Origin: Candidatus Merdivicinus intestinigallinarum
GTDB lineage: Bacteria; Bacillota; Clostridia; Oscillospirales; Ruminococcaceae
Length of the DNA: 64,000 bases
NCBI GenBank assembly: GCA_018713335.1
Contig: DVOW01000034.1
Span: forward strand, 25,815 to 89,814
Direction: 5' to 3'
In this document: positions 42,130 through 49,636 of the stretch, piece after piece
Position numbering within the stretch: position 1 is the first letter of the stretch
Layout of the letters: the number at the start of each line of letters is the position of its first letter
Translations under genes and position numbers: made by a program
The notes under the pieces: generated by a model
What the model saw: the letters and a program-made list of their open reading frames with translations, nothing else
Databases searched by the model: none
Told to the model about the DNA's origin: nothing

Positions 42130-42963
42130 ATGAACAAAAATCGTTTGGATGTGCTGATGGTGGAGCAGGGCCTGGCCCCCAGCCGGGAAAAGGCCAAAGC
42201 GCTGATTATGTCCGGCATTGTGTTTGTAGGGGATGAAAAGGTGGATAAGGCCGGGGCAATGGTCCCGGCGGACGCCGCGATCCGGATCAACGGGGAAACC
42301 CTGCCCTTTGTCAGCCGGGGCGGATTGAAGCTGCAAAAGGCCATTGAAGCCCATCATTTGGATCTGTCCGGCTGCGTCTGCGCGGACATCGGGGCCTCCA
42401 CCGGCGGTTTTTCCGACTGTATGCTCCAGCACGGGGCAAAAAAAGTCTACGCCATCGACGTGGGCTACGGCCAGCTGGCCTGGAAGCTCCGCACCGACCC
42501 CCGGGTGGTCAATCTGGAACGGACCAACATCCGGTATGTGACGGAGGAGCAGATCCCGGAAGCCCTGGATTTCGGCTCCATTGACGTTTCCTTTATCTCC
42601 CTGACCTTGGTGCTGCCGGTGCTGCACCGGTTCCTGAAAGAAGGCGGCAGCGGCGTCTGCCTGGTAAAGCCCCAGTTTGAGGCGGGGAAAGGCAAGGTGG
42701 GCAAAAAGGGCGTGGTCCGGGACCCGGCCGTCCACCTGGAAGTGCTGAAAAAGATCTATGATTTCTGCGGGGAGCTGGGGCTCTGCATCAAGGGCGTCCA
42801 CTTTTCCCCCATTAAAGGGCCGGAAGGCAATATCGAGTACCTTTATTACTTCGTGAAGTCCCCGGAAGCGACGGTGTTTACAGAAGACGATTTGCAAAAG
42901 CTGGTGTCGGATTCCCACGCTCAGCTGGACCGAAAGGATGAAAGCCGTGAAACTGCTGATTAG
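42130..42963 (+). CDS. tlyA: TlyA family rRNA (cytidine-2'-O)-methyltransferase
   Basis: A 277-residue protein with an N-terminal S4 RNA-binding domain (RLDVLMVEQGLAPSREKAKALIMSG) and an FtsJ-like methyltransferase domain containing CADIGASTGGFSDCMLQHGAKKVYAIDVGYGQLAW and DVSFISLTLVLPV. Homologues modify 16S/23S rRNA ribose 2'-OH and affect capreomycin sensitivity. Standard position between dxs and nadK. Its end overlaps nadK by 26 bases. Confidence 0.93.
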   Translation: MNKNRLDVLMVEQGLAPSREKAKALIMSGIVFVGDEKVDKAGAMVPADAAIRINGETLPFVSRGGLKLQKAIEAHHLDLSGCVCADIGASTGGFSDCMLQHGAKKVYAIDVGYGQLAWKLRTDPRVVNLERTNIRYVTEEQIPEALDFGSIDVSFISLTLVLPVLHRFLKEGGSGVCLVKPQFEAGKGKVGKKGVVRDPAVHLEVLKKIYDFCGELGLCIKGVHFSPIKGPEGNIEYLYYFVKSPEATVFTEDDLQKLVSDSHAQLDRKDESRETAD

Positions 42964-43807
42964 GCCGAACCTGGATAAAGAAGGGGCCATCCTCTGCGCG
43001 CGGCAGGTCTGCGCCATCGTCCAGGAATGCGGCATGACGCCCTGGATGGAAAAATCCCTGGAGTCCATGTTTTCCACCTGCGCCGGGATGCAGTTTGTGG
43101 AGCCGGAAACAGCCTTCCGGGACTGCGACGCCTGCATCGTCATCGGCGGCGACGGGACCATCCTCCACACCGCCCAGCTGCTGGTCCCGTACGGCCGCCC
43201 GGTGCTGGGCATCAACTTAGGGCGGCTGGGGTTTTTGGCCACCCTGGAAGCCGACCAGCTTCCTATGCTGGAAAAGCTGGCGTCGGGGGACTATTCCCTG
43301 GAAAACCGGATGCTTTTGGATGTCACCCTGACCCAAGGCGGGGAGGAAAAAAACTTCCTCGCCTTAAACGATGTGGTGGTTTCCAAGGTGGAAATGGCCA
43401 AAATCGTGGACATCCAGGTTTCCTGCGGCGGCCGGAAGGTGGGGAATTACCGGGCCGACGGCATGATTTTCGCGGCCCCCACCGGTACGACGGCTTACTC
43501 CCTTTCGGCGGGGGGACCCATCGTGGACCCGGGAATGGACTGCATCGCCATGACCCCCATCTGCCCCCATTCCCTGTTTTCCCGCACCATCCTTTTCGGC
43601 GGGGAAAGCGTGCTGACAGCCCGGCCCGGGGCCCATGGCCAGAACCTTTACCTGACAGTGGACGGGGAAGAGGGCGGATTTTTTCCGGATGACGCGGCGC
43701 TGACCGTGCGCCGGAGCCAGGTTAGGCTGCCCCTCATCAACCTGACGGGGAACGAGTTTTATGAGGTGCTGAACAACAAGCTGCTGCGGCGGGCTTATGA
43801 TGAATAG
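42938..43807 (+). CDS. nadK: NAD kinase
   Basis: Phosphorylates NAD to NADP. The 289-residue protein carries the catalytic IGGDGTILHTAQ segment (near 70-81), GINLGRLGFLATLE, ALNDVVVSK, the DGMIFAAPTGTTAYSLSAGGPIV signature and TPICPHSLFSRTI. The start at 42938 lies inside the tlyA reading frame, so expression is probably coupled. The usual neighbour order tlyA-nadK-argR-recN is kept. Confidence 0.95.
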   Translation: MKAVKLLIRPNLDKEGAILCARQVCAIVQECGMTPWMEKSLESMFSTCAGMQFVEPETAFRDCDACIVIGGDGTILHTAQLLVPYGRPVLGINLGRLGFLATLEADQLPMLEKLASGDYSLENRMLLDVTLTQGGEEKNFLALNDVVVSKVEMAKIVDIQVSCGGRKVGNYRADGMIFAAPTGTTAYSLSAGGPIVDPGMDCIAMTPICPHSLFSRTILFGGESVLTARPGAHGQNLYLTVDGEEGGFFPDDAALTVRRSQVRLPLINLTGNEFYEVLNNKLLRRAYDE

Positions 43808-43818
43808 GAGGGCTGCGG

Positions 43819-44283
43819 ATGAAAGCCATACGTCTGGCCAAAATTGTGGAGCTGGTGGAAAAAAATGAAATCTTTACCCAGGAGGATCTGCTGGTCCTGT
43901 TGGCGAAAGAGGGGATCTCCACCACCCAGGCTACCATTTCCAGGGATATCAAGGAACTGAACCTGGTCAAGACCATAACGGAGGACGGAAAATATAAATA
44001 TACCACCACCCGGAAGAAAAAAAGCGATTCCATGGAGAAAAAGTTCCGGGCAGTGTTTGTGGAATCTGTTATCAGCGTGGATTACGCTTTGAATACGGTG
44101 GTCATCAAGTGCCACACCGGTATGGCCAACGCGGCCTGCGCCTCTCTGGATTCTATGGCGGAAATGGAGGGGATCGTCGGGACCCTGGCCGGGGACGACA
44201 CCATTTTCGTGCTGATGCGGACGGAGAAAATGGCGGAGCACCTGACCAGCCATATCCGGGAAATGACCGGGCAGACAGATTGA
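43819..44283 (+). CDS. argR: Arginine repressor ArgR/AhrC
   Basis: Hexameric arginine-responsive regulator. The 154-residue protein has a winged helix N-terminal domain (VELVEKNEIFTQEDLLVLLAKEG and STTQATISRDIKELNLVK) and a C-terminal arginine-binding/oligomerisation domain with NTVVIKCHTGMANAACASLD and GTLAGDDTIFVLMR. AGGAGGGC precedes the ATG. Placed before recN as in most Firmicutes. No arginine biosynthesis gene is in the window. Confidence 0.95.
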   Translation: MKAIRLAKIVELVEKNEIFTQEDLLVLLAKEGISTTQATISRDIKELNLVKTITEDGKYKYTTTRKKKSDSMEKKFRAVFVESVISVDYALNTVVIKCHTGMANAACASLDSMAEMEGIVGTLAGDDTIFVLMRTEKMAEHLTSHIREMTGQTD

Positions 44284-44292
44284 GGGGAAACT

Positions 44293-45972
44293 ATGTTAGC
44301 AGCGTTATATATCGAAAACCTTGCGGTCATTGAAAAAACCTATGTGGAATTCCCCCGGGGCTTTACGGTGTTCACCGGGGAAACCGGCGCGGGAAAATCC
44401 ATCCTCATCGACGCCATCAACGCCTGCCTGGGCCAGCGCACCACCCGGGAGATCGTCCGCACCGGCGCGGAAAAGGCCAGCATATCGGCCGTTTTCCGGG
44501 AGATACCCCGGGACGCGGCGGATATGCTGGCGAAAAACGGGTATTCTGTTGAGGAAGGCGGCGAGCTGCTCCTGGACCGGACCATCCACGCGGACGGCCG
44601 CACCATCGCCCGTGTAAACGGCCGTCCGGCAGCTGTGGGGTTTCTGCGGGAAATCGGCACCCGGCTCATCAACATCCATGGCCAGCACGACAGCCAGACC
44701 CTTCTTTCCCCGGAAAAGCACCTGGGGCTTTTGGACAATTTCGGCGGGCTCCATGAGGAAGCCGCCGCTTACCAGGAAAAATTTCTGGCCCTGCGGGACA
44801 CGGTGCGGAAGCTAAAAGCCCTTTCCGCCAAGGAAACCGGCAATTCCAAACGGGCGGAAATGCTCCGCTTCCAGATTGAGGAGATCCGCGCCGCCAAGCT
44901 TACCCCAGGCATCGAGGAACGGCTCATGGAAAAATCCCGGCGGTTCCAAAGCGTGGAGCGCATCGCCCGGGCCCTGGAATCCGCCTGCGTTTCCCTTTTG
45001 GGGGACGAGGAGGAATTGCAGGGGGCGGTGGACTTAGTGGAAGCCGCCCAGGGGGAGATGTCGGCTTTGTCGGAATTCTCCGAGTTTTCCGCTGCGGCGG
45101 AAACTTTGGAAGGGATTTCCTTAGAGCTTTCCGAGCTTTCCGCAACCCTTCGGGGCCAGCTTTCCGCATTGGAGTACGACCAGCAGGAGGCGGATCTGGT
45201 GGAGGCCCGTTTGAGCCAGATCCACCGGCTGAAATTAAAGTACGGCAGCACCGTTTCCGAAATTTTGGACTTTATGGAGGACGCGAAGCGGGAGCTTGCC
45301 GGCATCGAATCCGGGGACGAGCAGCTCCGGGAGCTGACCAAGCAGGCCGCCCTTCAGAAAAAGGAAGTGGCCCGGCTTGCGGCCCTTTTGACGGAACACC
45401 GGAAGGAGGCCGCCGCGCGTTTTGTGGAAAAGGTGTCCGGGGAGGCCCGTTTCCTGGAAATGCCAAACCTGCGCATGGAAGCGGATTTCCGCCCGGCCAA
45501 GCTGGGGATCCAGGGGGACCACACCATGGAGCTTTTGATTTCTGCAAACCCCGGGGAGCCGCCGAAACCCATTTCCAAAATCGCTTCCGGCGGCGAATTG
45601 TCCCGGATCATGCTGGCCATCAAAAGCGCCCTGGCGGAAAAGGACGATGTGGACACCCTGATCTTTGATGAAATCGATACCGGCGTCAGCGGCCGCGCCG
45701 CCCAGAAAATCGGCATGAAGCTGCGGGAGGTGGGGGCCTCCCGCCAGGTGTTCTGCGTGACCCACTCCGCCCAGGTGGCATCCCAGGGGGACTCCCAGTT
45801 TTTGATTCGGAAATCCTCTGACAAGGAAAAAACCTTTACAGAGGTTCTTCCCCTGGATATGGAGGGCCGGGTGGCGGAAATCGCCCGGATCATGGCCACC
45901 GACCAGGTCAGCGGCCTGGCCCGGGAAACCGCCCGGCGGATGCTGGAGGAAAATCAGACCCCGGCGGATTAA
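44293..45972 (+). CDS. recN: DNA repair protein RecN
   Basis: SMC-like ATPase for double-strand-break repair. The 559-residue protein has Walker A GETGAGKSILIDAI near 30-43, a long coiled-coil middle (about 150-370), and the C-terminal signature ASGGELSRIMLAIKSALAE with Walker B TLIFDEIDTGVSG and FCVTHSAQVASQGD. The start follows GAGGGG. It ends the classical cluster; spoIVB and spo0A, often next in other Firmicutes, are not present here. Confidence 0.96.
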   Translation: MLAALYIENLAVIEKTYVEFPRGFTVFTGETGAGKSILIDAINACLGQRTTREIVRTGAEKASISAVFREIPRDAADMLAKNGYSVEEGGELLLDRTIHADGRTIARVNGRPAAVGFLREIGTRLINIHGQHDSQTLLSPEKHLGLLDNFGGLHEEAAAYQEKFLALRDTVRKLKALSAKETGNSKRAEMLRFQIEEIRAAKLTPGIEERLMEKSRRFQSVERIARALESACVSLLGDEEELQGAVDLVEAAQGEMSALSEFSEFSAAAETLEGISLELSELSATLRGQLSALEYDQQEADLVEARLSQIHRLKLKYGSTVSEILDFMEDAKRELAGIESGDEQLRELTKQAALQKKEVARLAALLTEHRKEAAARFVEKVSGEARFLEMPNLRMEADFRPAKLGIQGDHTMELLISANPGEPPKPISKIASGGELSRIMLAIKSALAEKDDVDTLIFDEIDTGVSGRAAQKIGMKLREVGASRQVFCVTHSAQVASQGDSQFLIRKSSDKEKTFTEVLPLDMEGRVAEIARIMATDQVSGLARETARRMLEENQTPAD

Positions 45973-46001
45973 CGGCAGTTTTGCCGCGTCCGCCGGAACC
46001 G

Positions 46002-46409
46002 CTAATGAAGGTACCGGCAAAAACAGTTTCGGATTGATCGGGCAATCCGGTAAACCGGGACGCACAGCAAAAACCAAAGGGCAAAATACAGCGGGCAGAC
46101 CTGACCCAAAAGGTTCCCGAAAAGGTCCGAGTAATCCCAGACCGCCCACTTGAGCTTCAGGTTGACAACACAGCCCACGATAAATTCCACAGCGGTGATC
46201 CAGCAGGCCCCCCGCAGACATTTGGCAGGGAGCCGTTCTGTTTCGTGGCGCCCGTCGATCTGGTAGAGCAGAAGGAAACAGACGCCGCCGGTGACGGCCA
46301 TGGTCCAGTGGGTGAACCCGCGCCAGAGGATCTCGATGATGCTGTAGCCCACGGAGCCAATCAGATATATGATCCCGCATTCTTTTACTTTATGCAGAGC
46401 TTTTTCCAT
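46002..46409 (-). CDS. Putative ABC-transporter type IV / CmpB-like membrane protein
   Basis: A 135-residue protein with about four membrane helices (IIYLIGSVGYSIIEILWRG, MAVTGGVCFLLLYQI, GACWITAVEFIVGCVVNLKL, LYFALWFLLCVPVYRIA). The pattern GFTHWTMAVTGG, FIVGCVVNLKLKWAVWDYS and GQVCPLYFALWF fits the family named putative ABC-transporter type IV (PF06541 type), whose function is unknown. It is convergent with recN and divergent from uppP. Confidence 0.78.
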   Translation of the reverse strand: MEKALHKVKECGIIYLIGSVGYSIIEILWRGFTHWTMAVTGGVCFLLLYQIDGRHETERLPAKCLRGACWITAVEFIVGCVVNLKLKWAVWDYSDLFGNLLGQVCPLYFALWFLLCVPVYRIARSIRNCFCRYLH

Positions 46410-46514
46410 TTTATCCCATCCTTAATTCTTGGTGGTATATGGGTATTCTGTCCCATGAATAGTGAAATATGAACCTGCGGGAAATGAAAAAAGGATTAAG
46501 AATGGCAGATTCCG

Positions 46515-46543
46515 TTGACCGGGCGCATAAGCTGTGCTATACT
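46515..46543 (+). promoter_or_regulatory. Sigma-A promoter of uppP
   Basis: TTGACC (46515-46520), 17-base spacer, TATACT (46538-46543), about 35 bases before the start codon. Confidence 0.75.
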
Positions 46544-46577
46544 CATAAAGGAAATTCTGTAAACAGTGGGGGATATT

Positions 46578-47414
46578 ATGGATTTTTTGGAAATACTCAA
46601 AGCGATTTTATACGGCATTGTGGAGGGCGTCACCGAATGGCTGCCGGTGAGCAGCACCGGCCACATGATTTTGCTGGATAAGTTTGTGAAACTGAACGTC
46701 AGCCCGGAATTTTGGGAGATGTTTTTGGTGGTCATCCAGCTGGGGGCCATTTTAGCGGTGGTTGTCCTCTTTTGGAACAAGATCTTCCCGTTCCGCTTTG
46801 AAAAAGGCGTGCACATTGATAAGCCCAAATTCATCATGTGGTTCAAAATCCTGGTGGCCTCCATCCCGGCCGGCGTGGTGGGCATTTTGTGGGACGACGA
46901 GCTGAACGCCCTGTTTTACAACTACGTCACCGTGGCCATTATGCTGATTTTGGTGGGCGTTTTGTTCATCCTCATCGAGAATTACAATAAAAAGCAGAAG
47001 CCCCGGGTCAATTCCATCAGCGGTATTACCTACCGGGCCGCCCTGGTCATCGGGGTGTTCCAGCTGATTGCAGCCGTATTCCCCGGCACATCCCGTTCCG
47101 GGGCCACCATTATCGGTGCTTTGCTTTTGGGGATTTCCCGGGTAACGGCGGCGGAGTTCACCTTTTTCCTGGCCATCCCCGCCATGTTCGGCGGCAGCGC
47201 CATTAAGCTCTTAAAATTCGGCTTCGATTTTACGGGGATGGAAATTGCCATCCTGCTGGTGGGCATGGTTGTCGCCTTTGTGGTTTCGGTGCTGGTCATC
47301 CGGTTCCTGATGGGATATATCAAAAAGCACGACTTTAAGGTGTTCGGCTGGTACCGGATCGTGCTGGGCATTGTGGTGCTGCTGTACTTCCTGCCCCAGT
47401 CTTTGGCGGCCTGA
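46578..47414 (+). CDS. uppP: Undecaprenyl-diphosphate phosphatase
   Basis: Recycles undecaprenyl diphosphate, the lipid carrier of cell-wall synthesis; also confers bacitracin tolerance. The 278-residue membrane protein has both active-site motifs: EGVTEWLPVSSTGH (near 16-29) and PGTSRSGATIIGALLLG (near 170). The ATG at 46578 is chosen for GGGGGAT immediately upstream; the frame opens four codons earlier. A small Cys-rich gene begins at the stop codon. Confidence 0.95.
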   Translation: MDFLEILKAILYGIVEGVTEWLPVSSTGHMILLDKFVKLNVSPEFWEMFLVVIQLGAILAVVVLFWNKIFPFRFEKGVHIDKPKFIMWFKILVASIPAGVVGILWDDELNALFYNYVTVAIMLILVGVLFILIENYNKKQKPRVNSISGITYRAALVIGVFQLIAAVFPGTSRSGATIIGALLLGISRVTAAEFTFFLAIPAMFGGSAIKLLKFGFDFTGMEIAILLVGMVVAFVVSVLVIRFLMGYIKKHDFKVFGWYRIVLGIVVLLYFLPQSLAA

Positions 47415-47611
47415 TGCGCTGCCGGGACTGCGCTTTCAGCTGGGAGGACCGCCGGGAAACGGTTTACCGGCGGGGGGACTGCTGGTTCTGCCGGAAAAAA
47501 GGCCCCTTTTTCAGCCGTTCCTACCGGATCGGGGAAAAGACCCGGGTGGACCCGGACGCTCCGGCCTGCCCGGAATTTCAATCAAAAAATGAAAATAACC
47601 GGGAACTGTAA
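47414..47611 (+). CDS. Small zinc-ribbon-like protein of unknown function
   Basis: A 65-residue protein with CRDC near the start, CWFC in the middle and one later Cys (APAC), reminiscent of a small zinc ribbon; it is rich in Arg and Lys. It begins within the uppP stop (TGATG) and ends inside a terminator hairpin, both of which argue for a real, translationally coupled gene. No family is recognised with certainty. Confidence 0.55.
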   Translation: MRCRDCAFSWEDRRETVYRRGDCWFCRKKGPFFSRSYRIGEKTRVDPDAPACPEFQSKNENNREL

Positions 47612-47633
47612 AACGCAGCTCCCGGATTTTCCA
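47599..47633 (+). terminator. Terminator of the uppP operon
   Basis: CCGGGAACTG (47599-47608) and CAGCTCCCGG (47616-47625), one mismatch, then ATTTTCC. The stop codon of the preceding small gene lies in its loop side. Confidence 0.65.
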
Positions 47634-47669
47634 TACCCGCGTTTTCCGAAACGCGGCGGGGAGGGACAG

Positions 47670-48608
47670 ATGATGAAAATTCAGGAATTTATTGAGGAAA
47701 TTCAGAAATCCTTTGTGGGGAACCCCCAGATCATCTACAAGGTGTTCTGCGCCCTGCTGGCTGGAGGCCACGTTTTGCTGGAGGATATCCCCGGCGTGGG
47801 CAAGACCACCCTGGCCAAAGCCTTTTCCCAGGTCCTGAACCTGGAATGCAAGCGTATCCAGTTTACCCCGGACGTGATGCCTTCGGACATTACGGGCTTT
47901 ACCATGCTCCGCCCCGAGGACCGGGCAATGGTCTATCAGCCCGGCGCGGTCATGTGCAGCCTGCTGCTGGCCGATGAAATCAACCGTGCCTCCTCCCGCA
48001 CCCAGTCGGCACTCTTGGAGGCCATGGAGGAATACACTGTCACAGTGGACGGCGTCACCTATCCGCTGCCGGACCCCTTTATGGTCATTGCCACCCAAAA
48101 CCCGGTGGGCTCCTCCGGCACCCAGCTTTTGCCGGAGTCCCAGACCGACCGGTTTATGCTCCGGCTGTCCATCGGGTATCCGGACGAGGAAATGGAATTC
48201 ACCATGCTGTCCAGAAAGAACGGCCTTTCCGAACCGGCCTCCCTGCGCACCCTGGCGGACGCGGAAACCATCCGGGAGATGCGGAAAAAGGCAGCCGCCG
48301 TCTATCTGGACGAGTCTATTTACCGCTATATTTTGAAGCTGGTGCGGGCAACCAGGGAACGGCCAGAAATTTCCCAGGGGGCAAGCCCCCGGTGCAGCGT
48401 GGCCCTGACCTCTATTTCCCAGGCGGTGGCTTGGGTATCCGGCCGGGATTATGTGATCCCGGAGGATGTGCAGGCGGTTTATAAGGACTGCGTGGCCCAC
48501 CGGCTGGTTATGTCCTCTCAGGCCAAGCGGGACCGGATTTCCCCGGAAATGGTGCTGGACAAGATCTTAAAGGACGTCCAGCCGCCCAAGCTGAAGGTGG
48601 AGCCGTGA
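47670..48608 (+). CDS. MoxR family AAA+ ATPase
   Basis: A 312-residue chaperone-like ATPase with Walker A GVGKTTLAKAF near 44-54, Walker B LLADEINRA near 102-110, and the ATQNPVGSSGTQLLPESQTDRF sensor region typical of the MoxR/RavA group. It is the first gene of moxR-DUF58-transglutaminase, a common trio whose role is unknown; it may mature or activate an envelope protein. The start at 47670 follows GGGAGGGAC. Its TGA overlaps the GTG of the next gene. Confidence 0.93.
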   Translation: MMKIQEFIEEIQKSFVGNPQIIYKVFCALLAGGHVLLEDIPGVGKTTLAKAFSQVLNLECKRIQFTPDVMPSDITGFTMLRPEDRAMVYQPGAVMCSLLLADEINRASSRTQSALLEAMEEYTVTVDGVTYPLPDPFMVIATQNPVGSSGTQLLPESQTDRFMLRLSIGYPDEEMEFTMLSRKNGLSEPASLRTLADAETIREMRKKAAAVYLDESIYRYILKLVRATRERPEISQGASPRCSVALTSISQAVAWVSGRDYVIPEDVQAVYKDCVAHRLVMSSQAKRDRISPEMVLDKILKDVQPPKLKVEP

Positions 48609-49636
48609 GCCGCGAAAGGAACCGGCGGGTCAGGCTCCGGCACCGGGAGGCCATCCATCTCCTCCTGCTGGCCGCCGCTGCCGGGTATTATCTTTACGAT
48701 ACCTCCTACCTGTCCTGGCTGGCGCTTTTGGCGGCGGTTTTGGTTCCCGCGCTGAACTGGGGAGTCAGCTTTTTCCTTCTGCGCAAGGGCCGGATGGCCC
48801 CAAAAGCCAGCGCGGAGGTGGCCCGGCAGTCTGAGGGGCTTTCTTTCTCCCTTCAGATCACGCCGCCCCAGCTCCCGGCGGCAATCCGGGGGGAAATGCG
48901 GGCGGTAAACCTGTTTTCCGGCGAAAAAATGAAGAAAAAGCTGGCCATTTTACCGGGGCAAAGCGGCGAGCTGGAATTGGGGCGGTTTGAGGGGACATTA
49001 CCCGGGGTCGTCCAGTGCCGGGTGACAAAAACCCGCGCCAGGGACCTGCTGGGGCTGTTCCCGGTGCCCATCCCTGCGGCGGCCCCGGTGAAAGCCCTGA
49101 TCCTGCCGGAGCCGGTGCCTTTTCCGGGGGAACTGGCCCGTTCCGGCATCATGGAGGATATCTCCCGCATGAGTGTTCCCGGGGCCGAGGGCCAGCGGGA
49201 ATGGAAGGACATCCGGGAGTACCGCAGCGGCGACCTTCTGCGGGACATCCACTGGAAATTGTCCGCACGGCGGGAGCAGGTCATCGTCCGGGAATACGCC
49301 ATAGCCGGAGGCAGCGCCGTGCCGGTGCGGATGCGCTGGGCCGGGACGCCTGAGGAAATTGCTGGGAAGCTCAGCCGCCTTTTGGGCCTTCTGGAGGGCC
49401 TGCGGCGGGAAGATCTGCCCTTTGCCCTGCGGGTCCAGCTGCCGGACGGGGAAGAGCTGGCCGCTGGTTCTATGGAAGAAACAGAAGCCGTCCTTTGGGA
49501 CCTGCTGGCCAGGCCCTGCCCGGCTCAGACGGAAGGGGATTTTGCGGAGGACAGCCTGCCGGAGCAATGGCTGGAAGCAGACAAGGACGCCATTGTTCTT
49601 TATCAGGACGGCGTGCCGGAGGAGGTGCTCTCATGA
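48605..49636 (+). CDS. DUF58 domain-containing protein
   Basis: A 343-residue protein with two N-terminal membrane helices (about 15-55) and a DUF58 domain. Its hallmark IREYRSGDLLRDIHWKLSARREQVIVREY-like stretch lies around residues 202-230. It starts with a GTG that overlaps the moxR stop and ends in an ATGA overlap with the transglutaminase gene. DUF58 proteins are always tied to MoxR ATPases; their biochemical role is unclear. Confidence 0.92.
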   Translation: MSRERNRRVRLRHREAIHLLLLAAAAGYYLYDTSYLSWLALLAAVLVPALNWGVSFFLLRKGRMAPKASAEVARQSEGLSFSLQITPPQLPAAIRGEMRAVNLFSGEKMKKKLAILPGQSGELELGRFEGTLPGVVQCRVTKTRARDLLGLFPVPIPAAAPVKALILPEPVPFPGELARSGIMEDISRMSVPGAEGQREWKDIREYRSGDLLRDIHWKLSARREQVIVREYAIAGGSAVPVRMRWAGTPEEIAGKLSRLLGLLEGLRREDLPFALRVQLPDGEELAAGSMEETEAVLWDLLARPCPAQTEGDFAEDSLPEQWLEADKDAIVLYQDGVPEEVLS

